64,000 nucleotides of DNA from SSC3 sp963769585. Its GTDB lineage: Bacteria > Actinomycetota > Actinomycetes > Propionibacteriales > Nocardioidaceae. A program made the position numbers and the translations under genes. Where the stretch lies: contig CAVYMJ010000006.1 in the NCBI GenBank assembly GCA_963769585.1, positions 2,108,001-2,172,000 on the forward strand. The letters run 5' to 3'. A model generated the notes under the pieces. The model was not told the DNA's origin. It saw only the letters and a list, made by a program, of their open reading frames with translations, and ran no database searches. This document shows positions 17,905 to 27,105 of the stretch, piece after piece; position 1 is the stretch's first letter, and each line of letters begins with the position of its first letter.

Positions 17905-19329
17905 GTGAGCGAAGACACTGCCGCCGAGCAGACGGCCCCGTTGAAGACCGAGAGCCACGATCAGCCCGTCCCCCAGGCGTACGCGGCGTTCATGAGGCAG
18001 GGCTGGGGTGACCGCGCTCTCGACCTCGCACCGCATCCGGTGGCTCCCTGGGCTGCGGCACGGCGGGAGCGCCTGGCCTCCCTGTTCCCAGGCGAACGGC
18101 TGGTGGTCCCGGCCGGCGGGTTCAAGGTGCGTGCCTACGACACCGACTACCGCTTCCGGGCGGAGACCGCCCACACCTACCTGTCTGGCAACCAGACAAG
18201 CGATGCGGTTCTCGTGATCGACGACGACGGCGCTGTCCTGTTCGCCCGTCCCCGCTCCTCGCGCGAGACCGACGAGTTCTTCCGCGACCGGCAGTACGGC
18301 GAGCTCTGGGCCGGGAGGCGTCCCTCGCTGGACGAGATGTCCGAGACGCTCGGCATCCCCTGTCGGCACATCGACGACCTTCCGGCGGCGCTCGCGGGGA
18401 CTGGCAAGACCCGCGTGCTCCGCGGCGCCGACTCGCGCGTCGACTCTGCCGTGCCCGCCGACGAGGCGCGCGACGACGAGTTCGCCCGTGTGGTCTCCGA
18501 GCTGCGTCTGGTCAAGGACGAGTGGGAGATCGGTCAGCTCCAGGAAGCCTGCGACATCACGGTCCTCGGCTTCGAGGACTCGGTGCGTGAGTGGGACAAC
18601 GTCCTGAGGTATGGCGAGCGGTGGATCGAGGGCACCTTCTTCCGGCGAGCGCGCACCATGGGCAACTCGGTCGGCTACGACTCCATCGTCGGTGGCGGCG
18701 CCCATGCCACCACGCTGCACTGGATCGACAACACCGGCCCGGTCACACCGGGTGAGCTGCTGCTGCTCGACATGGGCGCGGAGGGGACGAACCTCTACAC
18801 CGCCGACGTCACGCGCACCCTCCCGGTCAGCGGGACCTTCACTGCGCTGCAGCGAGACCTGCACACGCTCGTCTACGAGGCCCAGACCGCCGGGATCGGG
18901 GCGGTCCGTCCCGGAGCGAGCTTCCAGGACCCGCACAAGGAAGCGATGCGGGTGCTCGTCAACGGCCTGGACGGCCTTGGGCTGCTCCCCTGTTCGGTCG
19001 ACGAGGCGCTGTCTCCCGACAGCAAGGTCTACGCACGCTGGACGCTGCACTCCACCAGCCACATGCTCGGCATGGACGTCCACGACTGCGGTCGGGCCGC
19101 CCGCGAGGCCTACTACGACGGGACGCTTGAGGAGGGCATGGTCCTGACCGTGGAGCCGGGCCTGTACTTCCAGGAGGACGACCTCCTCGTTCCTGCCGAG
19201 ATGCGCGGAATCGGCATCCGGATCGAGGACGACGTACTTGTCACCGGGGACGGGGTCCGCAACCTCTCCGCCGCGCTCCCCAGGGACGCAGCCGGGGTCG
19301 AGGAGTGGATGGCCAACCTGCGCGGCTGA
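17905..19329 (+). CDS. Xaa-Pro aminopeptidase (M24B, aminopeptidase P family)
   Basis: This 474-residue cytosolic peptidase removes N-terminal residues preceding proline. The C-terminal pita-bread domain carries the dinuclear metal ligands: LLDMGAEGTNLYTADVTRTLP (two Asp), HSTSHMLGMDVHD (His), LTVEPGLYF (Glu) and GIRIEDDVLV (Glu). The N-terminal creatinase-like domain covers about residues 50-230. Length is typical for actinobacterial PepP (about 480). The GTG start is set by the leaderless -10 element upstream. It is divergent from the PrsW operon and convergent with the glycosyltransferase. Confidence 0.92.
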   Translation: MSEDTAAEQTAPLKTESHDQPVPQAYAAFMRQGWGDRALDLAPHPVAPWAAARRERLASLFPGERLVVPAGGFKVRAYDTDYRFRAETAHTYLSGNQTSDAVLVIDDDGAVLFARPRSSRETDEFFRDRQYGELWAGRRPSLDEMSETLGIPCRHIDDLPAALAGTGKTRVLRGADSRVDSAVPADEARDDEFARVVSELRLVKDEWEIGQLQEACDITVLGFEDSVREWDNVLRYGERWIEGTFFRRARTMGNSVGYDSIVGGGAHATTLHWIDNTGPVTPGELLLLDMGAEGTNLYTADVTRTLPVSGTFTALQRDLHTLVYEAQTAGIGAVRPGASFQDPHKEAMRVLVNGLDGLGLLPCSVDEALSPDSKVYARWTLHSTSHMLGMDVHDCGRAAREAYYDGTLEEGMVLTVEPGLYFQEDDLLVPAEMRGIGIRIEDDVLVTGDGVRNLSAALPRDAAGVEEWMANLRG

Positions 19330-19458
19330 GCCACGGCTCTTGGAGGCGCCAGCCTCCGTGGTGGGTCGGAGAGAACAACCCTGGCCTCCCGGCAGTCATC
19401 CCCGATCGAGTCGCGTGGTAGCAGTCGTCAACCGCCACAGGCTGAGTGGTCGACCCGA

Positions 19459-20586
19459 TCAGAGTGCGATAGCGGCCCACACAGCGTCGGCGCCGGGCAT
19501 GGTGCTGATCTCGTCGCGCACACGCTCGGCCGCCGCTCGGTAGTCCGGGTTGCCGACGACCTCCCCGACCGCGGCCTGAATCGTGTGGACGGCGTAGTCC
19601 TCCGGGGCGACGACCACGCCGGCGCCGGCGCCGGCCACCAATGCAGCATTCTGGGGCTGATCTGTCCCACGCGGGAGGGCGACCTGTGGGACCCCGTGTG
19701 CCAGGCCGCCCAGCATGGTGCCTGATCCGCTGTGGGAGACCAGCAGGTCGGCCCGTCCGAGAAGGGCGGCTTGTGGGATGAACTCTTCCACGACGGCGTT
19801 CGCGGGTATTGATCCGAGCTCATCGGGATCGAGCCGACGCCCCGTTGTGGCGATCACGATGCCGTCGTACCCCTCCAGGGCAGCGAGCCCGACCTTGAAG
19901 TCGGCGGCGTCAGCGTTCTTGACAGTGCCCAGGGTGAAGTAGGCGACCGGACCTTCGGCGGCGAGAATAGGGGCCACCCGCGCGGGCACCTGGCCAGGCT
20001 CGCCAGCACTGGGCCGCAACGGGGTCGCCACCTGCCACGGTGGGAGGCCGTCGGGCTGCAACGAGGGCGGGCATAGGTCGAGGGCCCGCTCGGAGGAAGC
20101 CTGCGCCCGCAGCTCAGGCTCGCCGATCGCCTCGCCCAACTGGCCGATGAGCTGGGCGTAGAACGGGAACATGGGCCCGATGCCGTGAACCACCCCCGGC
20201 ACATTGAGCCTTCGGGCCAGCAGGGACCCCGCCGTCTCGAGGACTTCGTGGACGATGAGATCGGGGCGCCACTCCCGCGCCATTACTAGGAGATCGGCAA
20301 GCCTGCCGAGCGCCGGCTTGCCGAAAAGCGCCACCACCCCGCCCATCATCCTGCTTTCCTCGGACAGTGCCGGGTCAGCCCACACAGCCTGATTCGCAGA
20401 CCACCCCTCAGCCCACGACGGCCCGACGCGGTGGACGTCGAGCCCTCGTGTCGCCAGCGGATCGATCAGGTCCGGGCCGGTGGCAAGGCGCACGTCATGG
20501 CCTGCACGCACCGCCGCCCTCACCAAAGGCAGCATCGGTAGCACGTGCCCGTACGCAGGGCACGAGGTGAACAGCACGCGAGCCAT
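19459..20586 (-). CDS. Glycosyltransferase, GT1 / UGT-like (MGT family)
   Basis: This 375-residue GT-B enzyme likely transfers a sugar from a nucleotide donor to a small molecule. The N-terminus MARVLFTSCPAYGHVLPMLPL has the acceptor-domain motif with the catalytic-type His in YGH. The C-terminal donor site is VSHSGSGTMLGGLAHGVPQVALPRGTDQPQNA, the bacterial form of the UGT signature seen in macrolide glycosyltransferases and EryCIII-like proteins. The acceptor is not predictable. It stands alone between a peptidase and tRNA-Arg, without other antibiotic or sugar genes. It may inactivate a toxic compound or decorate a pigment; that is inference. Confidence 0.88.
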   Translation of the reverse strand: MARVLFTSCPAYGHVLPMLPLVRAAVRAGHDVRLATGPDLIDPLATRGLDVHRVGPSWAEGWSANQAVWADPALSEESRMMGGVVALFGKPALGRLADLLVMAREWRPDLIVHEVLETAGSLLARRLNVPGVVHGIGPMFPFYAQLIGQLGEAIGEPELRAQASSERALDLCPPSLQPDGLPPWQVATPLRPSAGEPGQVPARVAPILAAEGPVAYFTLGTVKNADAADFKVGLAALEGYDGIVIATTGRRLDPDELGSIPANAVVEEFIPQAALLGRADLLVSHSGSGTMLGGLAHGVPQVALPRGTDQPQNAALVAGAGAGVVVAPEDYAVHTIQAAVGEVVGNPDYRAAAERVRDEISTMPGADAVWAAIAL

Positions 20587-20821
20587 GTCCCGTAGCGTGG
20601 CACGGGGGGTCCGGGCGGTCTACTGCGGTCATCGGCGATCCCGACGGCAACCTCACACCCGCACTCTCGGCGGGCACGCGCCCGGCCTGCGATCTACCCG
20701 GTCGCCCGCCCTCACCGGCCCACCGAGAGCTGCCGCTAGGCTGGCGCCGGGCCGGGAAGGCAGTGGAGAACTGCAACTGGGTTACCCCAAGGGTTCTCCC
20801 GACTGCTGTTCCGACCCCCCC

Positions 20822-20898
20822 GCCTCCGTAGCTCAGCTGGATAGAGCGACAGACTTCTAATCTGTTGGTCGCAGGTTCGAGTCCTGCCGGGGGCGCCA
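20822..20898 (+). tRNA. tRNA-Arg (anticodon TCT)
   Basis: A full cloverleaf can be folded. The acceptor GCCTCCG pairs with CGGGGGC, the D-stem is GCTC/GAGC, the anticodon stem is ACAGA/TCTGT with loop CTTCTAA, and the T-stem is GCAGG/CCTGC. CCA is encoded (20896-20898). It reads AGA codons. Confidence 0.96.
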
Positions 20899-21013
20899 TC
20901 GATCCGTCCAAACCTGTCTATATCCATGCAAAACATCTGAGCCTCGCTCACATATCCCCGGTTCTGCCTCGGTTCTCACCTAGCCTGATCGTCGGAATGG
21001 ATGAGGGGCTGAG

Positions 21014-21868
21014 ATGAGCAGGAAGAACGCGCGCCACGCCGGCGCTCCGACCGGCACCGGGCGCTTCGGCGCGGGTCTGGCTTGGGCGTGGATCGGCGTC
21101 CGCGAGCTCTTCGTCCTCGGCGCCTTGGGCATCGCCCTTCCGGTGGGCGTGCTGGTCGCCCTACCGCAGTTCCTCGACGCCGGGACCGCCATGACGCAGG
21201 CCCCGACCTGCGCTCCCAACGGACCGACCAGCGACTGCCTCGTGCCGGTTCCCGCAACGGTGGCGACGCGGCTCGACACGGCGCCCGAGAAGACCTGGCG
21301 CCTGGCTCTGGAGGCTCCCGGCGACAACGTCACACTCCCGTTCCCCCGCAGCACAGATGACCTGCGCACCGGTGGCGCTCTCCATGTGATCCTGTGGAAC
21401 GGCGACCCGGTGGCGGTTCTGACGAACGACGGAGAGCTGGTGGAGAGCCTCTACTGGGGCCGGCTGTACACGCTCGACCTCGCCGTCCTCAGGTTCGCTC
21501 CACTGTGGCCAGTGGCTGTCGTGCTCCTGGCCTGGGCGTTGTTCTGGCGCCGACACCGGCCCAAGCTTGTGGTCCTCACCATCATCGGTGTCGGCACCGC
21601 CCTGGCCGGTCCGCTCGCCTACCTCGGGATGCTGCTCAACGGCTATCCCGGCCTTGTCGCCGGTGCCCTGCTTCCGGCCGGTACAGCGCTGATCCTCGCG
21701 GGGCTGACCCTGTGGCGGCTGCGGGCCAAGCGACGCAGAGATCGCGTCCGGCGGACCGAGGTACGCACTGCGGCCACCGACTCACCTTCGGGCGCTTTCC
21801 CGTCTCAGCGCCAGCCGAGCGCGGACCTCGAGGACGACGTGCTGGCCGGCGAGCAAGTCAGCGACTAG
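21014..21868 (+). CDS. Membrane protein of unknown function
   Basis: This 284-residue protein begins with a basic cytoplasmic tail and one membrane helix (LFVLGALGIALPVGVLVALP). An extracytoplasmic stretch of about 100 residues follows, with two cysteines (TCAP and DCLV) that could form a disulfide. Three more helices come after it (WPVAVVLLAWALFW, VVLTIIGVGTALAGPLAYLGMLL, LVAGALLPAGTALILAGLTLW). The C-terminal tail is basic and then acidic. I do not recognise the family. Codon use matches its neighbours. Its stop overlaps the 3' end of the convergent adenosine deaminase gene by 11 bases. Confidence 0.8.
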   Translation: MSRKNARHAGAPTGTGRFGAGLAWAWIGVRELFVLGALGIALPVGVLVALPQFLDAGTAMTQAPTCAPNGPTSDCLVPVPATVATRLDTAPEKTWRLALEAPGDNVTLPFPRSTDDLRTGGALHVILWNGDPVAVLTNDGELVESLYWGRLYTLDLAVLRFAPLWPVAVVLLAWALFWRRHRPKLVVLTIIGVGTALAGPLAYLGMLLNGYPGLVAGALLPAGTALILAGLTLWRLRAKRRRDRVRRTEVRTAATDSPSGAFPSQRQPSADLEDDVLAGEQVSD

Positions 21869-22880
21869 CCACGTAGCGGTCGATCTCGTCCAGCAGGACC
21901 CTCCTGGCTGAGTCGTCCAGGAACGAGGCGTAGACGGCGTTCTTGGCCAAGTCGGCGATCCCGCCCTCGTCCAGGCCGAGGAGGTCGGCGGCGATCTCGT
22001 ACTCCCGGTTCAACGTGGTGCCGAACATCGGCGGGTCGTCGGAGTTGATGGTGACCAGGACCCCCGCGTCGTACAGCTGCTTGAGCGGGTGCTCGTCCAG
22101 GGAGGCCACCGCGCGGGTCGCGATGTTGGAGGTGGGACAGACCTCGAGCGCGATCTGGTGCTCGGCAAGGTACTCCAGCAGTGCCGGGTCCTGGGTCGAC
22201 GAGGTCCCATGGCCGATCCGCTCCGCTCCGAGCAGGCGCACCGCGTCCCAGACGGTCTCCGGGCCGGTGGTCTCCCCCGCGTGTGGGACGCTGCGCAGCC
22301 CGTGTGCGCGAGCCCGGTCGAAGTGTGGCTTGAACTGCGGCCTGGCCACCCCGATCTCAGGCCCCCCCAACCCGAAGCCGATCAACGCCTCGGGACCGTG
22401 CTCGATCGAGTAGGCCAGCGTGGCGTCCGCTGCGGGAAGTCCGGACTCACCTGGAATGTCGAAGATCCAGCGCAGAGTGACCGCCAGGTCGCGCTCCGCC
22501 TCCACCCGGGCCGCCTCGATCGCCTCGACGTACGCCTCGATCGGGACTCCGGCCATGACAGAGGTGTACGGCGTACAGGTGAGCTCGGCGTAGCGGATGT
22601 TCTGGCCGCCCATCTCCCTGGCAACCTCGTAGGTGAGGAGCCGGAGGTCCTCCGGATCCCGGATGAGCCCCACCACGGCCAGGTACACCTGGATGAAGTG
22701 AGCGAAGTCCTTGAAGTCGAAGAACTCTTTGAGCTCCTCCAGGTTCGACGGCACTGTCCCCGGGTGACGCTCGGCCAGCTCGGAGACGATCCGTGGCGAC
22801 GCGGAGCCGATGTGGTGGACGTGCAGCTCGGCCTTCGGCAGCCCGGCGATGAACGCGGTGTACGGCGACGTCTGTGTCAT
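21858..22880 (-). CDS. add: Adenosine deaminase
   Basis: This 340-residue metal-dependent amidohydrolase converts adenosine to inosine in purine salvage. The metal site begins with KAELHVHHIGSASP at about residues 16-29, a variant of the usual HLHLDG motif that I recall in actinobacterial ADA relatives. HAGET, ERIGHGTSS and NSDDPPMF supply the other His and Asp ligands and the catalytic Glu. Length is standard. The ATG at 22880 gives the family-like start MTQTSPYTAFIAGLPKAELH; an in-frame start 14 codons earlier is less likely. No regulator or partner gene is adjacent. Because the first motif is unusual, the exact purine substrate is less certain than the family. Confidence 0.88.
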   Translation of the reverse strand: MTQTSPYTAFIAGLPKAELHVHHIGSASPRIVSELAERHPGTVPSNLEELKEFFDFKDFAHFIQVYLAVVGLIRDPEDLRLLTYEVAREMGGQNIRYAELTCTPYTSVMAGVPIEAYVEAIEAARVEAERDLAVTLRWIFDIPGESGLPAADATLAYSIEHGPEALIGFGLGGPEIGVARPQFKPHFDRARAHGLRSVPHAGETTGPETVWDAVRLLGAERIGHGTSSTQDPALLEYLAEHQIALEVCPTSNIATRAVASLDEHPLKQLYDAGVLVTINSDDPPMFGTTLNREYEIAADLLGLDEGGIADLAKNAVYASFLDDSARRVLLDEIDRYVASR

Positions 22881-22976
22881 GGGGACATCTTGCCAACCGC
22901 CGAGCTGTGAGCCAGATGACACAGCGTGTTGGGGTGTCGGTCACAGATTCCGGGCACTTTCCGGGGTAGAAAGGTT

Positions 22977-23016
22977 GAGGCCCCGCAAAGTATGAGTTTG
23001 CGGGGCCCTTAGTTTT
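22977..23016. terminator. Hairpin terminator, copy 1 of a duplicated element
   Basis: GAGGCCCCGCAAA at 22977-22989 and TTTGCGGGGCC at 22997-23007 form an 11-bp stem with the loop GTATGAG. It is followed on the plus strand by CCTTAG and a T-run. It lies 19 bases beyond the dctR stop and would end the dctS-dctR transcript. The same 31 bases recur at 26772-26802. Confidence 0.85.
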
Positions 23017-23034
23017 TCCGGGGTTCGGTGCGCC

Positions 23035-23712
23035 TCAGCGGCGCCGCCAGTGGTACTCCACCTCGGGTCGACCGCTGCGGCCGTAGCGGGACTGACGCTC
23101 GGCGAGGCCGGTATCGGCAAGGTGCTCCAGGTAGCGCCGGGCGGTCACCCGCGAGGTGCCCGCAGCCTCGGCGATCTCCGAAGCCGACAGTGCGGCCGGG
23201 GCCGAGCGAAGCCGTTCGGTGACCATCCGAAGGGTCTCCGCACTCAGACCCTTGGGAAGCGGCGCCTCGGCGGCGCGAAGCAGTCCCAGCAGCTGGTCCA
23301 CCTCCCCCTGCACCACCTCCCCCGCGGTCGCGCCCAGCTGCTCGCGGTAGGCGGCGTACTGCTCGAGCTTGGCCCGCAGCCCCGCGAAGGTGAACGGCTT
23401 GAGGACGTACTGGACGACACCTTGGGCGACTGCGCGCTTCACGACCTCGACGTCGCGGGCCGAGGTGACCGCGATGACGTCGCACATGTGACCGTCCTGA
23501 CGCATCCGCTGCAAGAGCTCCAGTCCGTGTACGTCGGGCAGGTGCATGTCCAGCAGCACCAGGTCGACTGGCTGTCTCCCCAGCAGCCGAAGTGCCTCCC
23601 CCCCGGAGCGGACGATGCCGGCCAGCTCGAACCCGGCGACCCGGCCCACGTACTCGCCGTGCGCCTGACCGGCGATGACCTCGTCCTCGACGACCAGGAC
23701 CCGGACCGTCAT
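23035..23712 (-). CDS. dctR: Response regulator, CitB/DcuR/DctR family
   Basis: This 225-residue two-component regulator has a receiver domain at residues 1-125, with phosphoacceptor Asp55 in LVLLDMHLPD and Lys in YVLKPF. The C-terminal helix-turn-helix (ALSASEIAEAAGTSRVTARRYLEHL) is the kind used by CitB/DcuR-type regulators. The ATG at 23712 overlaps the kinase stop as ATGA, so kinase and regulator are made together. It probably activates dctA, the adjacent divergent transporter gene, in response to extracellular C4-dicarboxylates or citrate. The start is confirmed by the canonical MTVRVLVVEDE opening. Confidence 0.92.
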   Translation of the reverse strand: MTVRVLVVEDEVIAGQAHGEYVGRVAGFELAGIVRSGGEALRLLGRQPVDLVLLDMHLPDVHGLELLQRMRQDGHMCDVIAVTSARDVEVVKRAVAQGVVQYVLKPFTFAGLRAKLEQYAAYREQLGATAGEVVQGEVDQLLGLLRAAEAPLPKGLSAETLRMVTERLRSAPAALSASEIAEAAGTSRVTARRYLEHLADTGLAERQSRYGRSGRPEVEYHWRRR

Positions 23713-25274
23713 CGGGGCACCCGGACCTGGAACGCGGCGCCACCGAGGGCTGAGCGGTCCGCCTGCACGGTGCCGCCGTACCGCCGGGCGACCTGGCCGA
23801 CCAGCGCCAGCCCGAGCCCGCGGCCGAGGTTGGAGTCGCCGCGCTTGGTGGTCCACCCGCGCTCGAAGATCGGCCCTTCCGGCACCCCGGGGCCGCTGTC
23901 GGACACTTCGATGGCCAGTCCCGCCCCGTCGCAGACGACGCTGATCTCGACCCGCTTCTGAGGGGAGTCGGCCACCGCGTCGAAGGCGTTGTCGACAAGG
24001 TTGCCGATCAGCGTGACCATGTCGCCCGAGCGGACGAACAGGTCCTCGACGCGGGTCTGGGGGTCCACGACCAGCTCGATCCCGCGCTCGGCGGCCTGGG
24101 CGGTCTTGCCGAGCAGCAGCGCTGTCACCACCGGGTCCGACACGCGGTCGGTCACCCGGTCGGCGAGGAGCTGAGCGGCCTCCAGCTCAGAGGTGGCGAA
24201 CTCGATCGCCTCCTCACCACGACCCAGCTCGATGAGGGAGACGACCGTATGCAGCCGGTTGGCCGACTCGTGGTTCTGTGCGCGCAGGATGTCGGCCAGC
24301 CCCTTGACCGTGTCGCGCTCGCCCGAGACGGCCCGCAGCTCGGTGTGGTCGCGCACCGTCACGACTGAGCCGAGGGCGCGGCCCCGCCAGGTCGCCGCGG
24401 CCTGGTTCACCACCAGGACACGGTCACCAACCAGATGGATCTCGTCCGGCCCCGCGGCTCCGGTGGACAGCGCCTCGACGAGCGCCGACGGTAGCCCGAT
24501 CGAGCCGACCGGCCGCCCGACCGCATTCTCGTCGACTGCCAACAACCTCCGTCCCTCGTCGTTGACGAGCTGGACCCTGCCCTGATGGTCGAGCAACATC
24601 AGCCCTTCGCGCACGGCATGCAGCACCGAGTCGTAGTACTCGTACATCCGGGTGATCTCCTGCTCACCCATGCCGTGCGTCTGCCGCCGGAGCCGGCGGC
24701 TGATCAGCCAGGCACCCACCGCCCCGAGCACCAGCAGCAGTACGGCGGCACCGCTGATCGGCCGGAGCCGCTCGCGTAGGGCCTGGTCAATCCGCTCCAG
24801 GAGGATGCCTACCGACACCAGCGCGACCACCCTGTCGCCGTCGAACACGGGGACGACCGCCCGCATCGACCGGCCCAGCGTGCCGGTGTACTCCTGAGTG
24901 AACACCTTCCCCTCCGGCGCCGCACCGAGGTCTCCGATGAACGGCTTTCCGAGCTGGGTCACGTCCGGATGTGAGTAGCGCGTGCGATCCAGCCCCATGA
25001 CCACGACGAAGCTGGTCTGGGTGTCCCTGCGGACCCGCTCGGCGTAGGGCTGGATCACCTCGGCCGGCCGCGCGGCGGCCAGCGCGCGCAGAAGCGTGGG
25101 CGAGTCCGCGACGGCGAGCGCGATGTCGACCGACTTGGTCCGCGCGTCCGCCAGCTGGGCCCGGCGCGCGTCGGCGTACGCGAGACCGACCGCGGCGGCG
25201 ATGACGGTGAGCACGATGAGCGTCTGCAGCAGGAAGACCTGCTGGGCGACAGAGGTCCGCCGACGTTGGCTCAC
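23709..25274 (-). CDS. dctS: Sensor histidine kinase, CitA/DcuS/DctS family
   Basis: This membrane-bound kinase has about 521 residues. An N-terminal helix (FLLQTLIVLTVIAAAVGLAYA) is followed by a periplasmic PASC-like sensor with the RYSHPDVTQLGKPF motif typical of carboxylate-sensing domains. A second helix is at about 175-195. A cytoplasmic PAS (LMLLDHQGRVQLVNDEGRRLL), a SpoOB-like His region (RAQNHESANRLHTV) and an ATPase domain (NLVDNAFDAV, DSGPGVP) come next. The start is the GTG at 25274; upstream in-frame GTG codons are possible. It senses a dicarboxylate or citrate outside the cell and phosphorylates the partner regulator. Confidence 0.9.
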   Translation of the reverse strand: MSQRRRTSVAQQVFLLQTLIVLTVIAAAVGLAYADARRAQLADARTKSVDIALAVADSPTLLRALAAARPAEVIQPYAERVRRDTQTSFVVVMGLDRTRYSHPDVTQLGKPFIGDLGAAPEGKVFTQEYTGTLGRSMRAVVPVFDGDRVVALVSVGILLERIDQALRERLRPISGAAVLLLVLGAVGAWLISRRLRRQTHGMGEQEITRMYEYYDSVLHAVREGLMLLDHQGRVQLVNDEGRRLLAVDENAVGRPVGSIGLPSALVEALSTGAAGPDEIHLVGDRVLVVNQAAATWRGRALGSVVTVRDHTELRAVSGERDTVKGLADILRAQNHESANRLHTVVSLIELGRGEEAIEFATSELEAAQLLADRVTDRVSDPVVTALLLGKTAQAAERGIELVVDPQTRVEDLFVRSGDMVTLIGNLVDNAFDAVADSPQKRVEISVVCDGAGLAIEVSDSGPGVPEGPIFERGWTTKRGDSNLGRGLGLALVGQVARRYGGTVQADRSALGGAAFQVRVPR

Positions 25275-25298
25275 GCCGTGAACTCTATGCACACAAGG

Positions 25299-25312
25299 GT
25301 GACCCCGGTCAC
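25299..25312. promoter_or_regulatory. Inverted repeat GTGACC-N2-GGTCAC between dctS and dctA
   Basis: Perfect 6-bp arms sit in the 88-bp divergent region, about 50 bases before dctA. It is a candidate binding site for the adjacent response regulator; this is inference. Confidence 0.4.
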
Positions 25313-25362
25313 AGGCCCGCACAGAGTGAGCCTCGACCAGAACCCAGGACAGCGGAGGAACC

Positions 25363-26706
25363 ATGTCCACCAAGACACACACCCGTAAGGACCGGACGCA
25401 CTATCTGTACGTCGCGGTCATCTTGGCCGTAACGCTCGGCATTGTGACCGGCTTCGCAGCCCCCGACTTCGCGGTCGAGCTCAAGCCGATCGGCAGCGCT
25501 TTCGTGAGCCTGATCAAGATGATGATCGCGCCGGTGATCTTCTGCACGATCGTGCTCGGCGTCGGCTCGGTCCGGAGCGCCGCGAAGGTGGGCAAGATCG
25601 GCGGCCTCGCTCTTGGCTACTTCATGGTGATGTCCACCGCGGCACTTGGCATCGGGTTGGTTGTCGGCAACCTCCTGCAGCCTGGCTCAGGTCTGCACCT
25701 CAGCGCAGACGACGCCGGGGCGGGAGCAGCGGCAGCCGAGGGCGCGCACGCCTCCACGACCGATTTCCTGCTGGGCATCATCCCGAACTCGCTGGTCTCG
25801 GCGTTCACCTCCGGGTCGGTGCTGCAGACGCTGCTGGTCGCCCTCCTGGTCGGCTTTGCCCTCCAGGCCATGGGTACGTCAGGCGAGCCGGTACTGCGGG
25901 GGGTGCAGAGCATCCAGCGAGTGGTCTTCCGGATCCTGACGATGATCATGTGGCTTGCGCCGGTCGGCGCCTTCGGAGCGATGGCGGGTGTGGTCGGCGA
26001 GACCGGGGTCGACGCGCTCAAGAGCCTCGCAGTGATCATGGTCGGCTTCTACGCGACCTGCGCAGTCTTCGTCTTCGTCGTGCTCGGCCTGCTCCTGCGG
26101 CTGACTACCGGCGTCAACCTTTTCTCGCTGCTGAAGTACCTGGGTCGCGAGTTCCTGCTGATCGTGTCGACGTCCTCCTCGGAGTCGGCCCTGCCCCGGC
26201 TCATCGCGAAGATGGAGCACGCCGGCATCGACAAGCCGACCGTCGGGGTCGTGGTGCCGACCGGGTACTCGTTCAACCTGGACGGCACCGCGATCTACCT
26301 GACGATGGCGTCGCTGTTCATCGCCTCGGCCATGGGCAACCCGCTGGAGCTCGGCGAGCAGATCTCGCTGCTGGTCTTCATGATCATCGCGTCCAAGGGT
26401 GCGGCCGGAGTCACAGGTGCTGGTCTGGCCACGCTGGCCGGTGGCTTGGCGTCGCATCGCCCCGACCTTGTCGACGGCGTCGGCCTGATCGTGGGGGTTG
26501 ATCGCTTCATGTCCGAGGCGCGAGCGCTGACCAACTTCGCAGGCAATGCCGTTGCGACCGTGGTGATCGCCGCCTGGACCGGGGGCCTCGACCGCGCCCG
26601 GCTGGACACCGTGCTCGCTGGGCGCGACCCGTTCGACGAGACCACGATGCTCGACGACGAGCCGCAGGTGGTGGCGCACAGCGATTCGACGCTGGTCCCC
26701 GCCTGA
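25363..26706 (+). CDS. dctA: C4-dicarboxylate/proton symporter DctA
   Basis: This 447-residue glutamate-transporter-fold (DAACS) permease imports succinate, fumarate or malate, or related acids. Family hallmarks are the serine-rich hairpin STSSSESALPRLI, the TGYSFNLDGTAIYLTMASLF helix, and the second hairpin SKGAAGVTGAGLATLAG. There are eight membrane helices plus the two re-entrant loops. GGAGG lies just upstream of the ATG. It is divergent from the dctS-dctR sensor pair and followed by a terminator. A periplasmic binding protein is absent, as expected for this class. Confidence 0.95.
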   Translation: MSTKTHTRKDRTHYLYVAVILAVTLGIVTGFAAPDFAVELKPIGSAFVSLIKMMIAPVIFCTIVLGVGSVRSAAKVGKIGGLALGYFMVMSTAALGIGLVVGNLLQPGSGLHLSADDAGAGAAAAEGAHASTTDFLLGIIPNSLVSAFTSGSVLQTLLVALLVGFALQAMGTSGEPVLRGVQSIQRVVFRILTMIMWLAPVGAFGAMAGVVGETGVDALKSLAVIMVGFYATCAVFVFVVLGLLLRLTTGVNLFSLLKYLGREFLLIVSTSSSESALPRLIAKMEHAGIDKPTVGVVVPTGYSFNLDGTAIYLTMASLFIASAMGNPLELGEQISLLVFMIIASKGAAGVTGAGLATLAGGLASHRPDLVDGVGLIVGVDRFMSEARALTNFAGNAVATVVIAAWTGGLDRARLDTVLAGRDPFDETTMLDDEPQVVAHSDSTLVPA

Positions 26707-27105
26707 GCGAAGGGTCCGGCCGCGGTGAAGCATGTCGCGAGCCGCGGCCAGGCCAGCCGCAGACAAAGGGTGAGGCCCCGCAAAGTATGAGTTTGCGGGG
26801 CCTCAGTTTGACCGGTCGGGTGACGCTTCCAGTCATCACGGTTGGTCCGGTCGATCCTCAGCCACATCACCGGCTGTCCAGCGGATCGCTCCGCCGGTTG
26901 GGATCTCGTCTCCTACCGATCCCGCCTCCGGGTTGCCCCTTTGGCGTATGCAATTTCTACGCCCAGCGGCGGATCCGCACAAGGGGTCAGCGACCCCAAC
27001 TTCTCGCGCTACGGCGTGTCGGGCTCGACACGCATGAATCCGATTCTTTATCCCCAGGGGCCGTCCACAGAATCCACAGGCTCCCGCTCCAGTAGGGTGC
27101 AATCC
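26707..27105. other. Gene-free 399-bp stretch between dctA and orn
   Basis: This stretch holds the dctA terminator at 26772-26802 and the orn -10 element at 27093-27098. The reading frame open across 26842-27105 continues into orn but has no codon pattern or family match in this part, so I treat it as non-coding. No RNA gene is recognised. Confidence 0.6.
26772..26806 (+). terminator. dctA terminator, copy 2 of the duplicated hairpin
   Basis: A 13-bp perfect stem (GAGGCCCCGCAAA with its complement, loop GTATGAG) is followed by AGTTT. Its first 31 bases are identical to 22977-23007, including the loop. It lies 65 bases after the dctA stop. Confidence 0.88.

Noticed and set aside
19342..19357. 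Terminator between the Xaa-Pro peptidase and the glycosyltransferase
   Set aside because: GGAGGC/GCCTCC is only a 6-bp stem without a T-tract, so it is too weak to call.
19459..20586. Antibiotic biosynthesis cluster around the glycosyltransferase
   Set aside because: The neighbours are housekeeping genes; no polyketide, peptide synthetase or deoxysugar genes are present.
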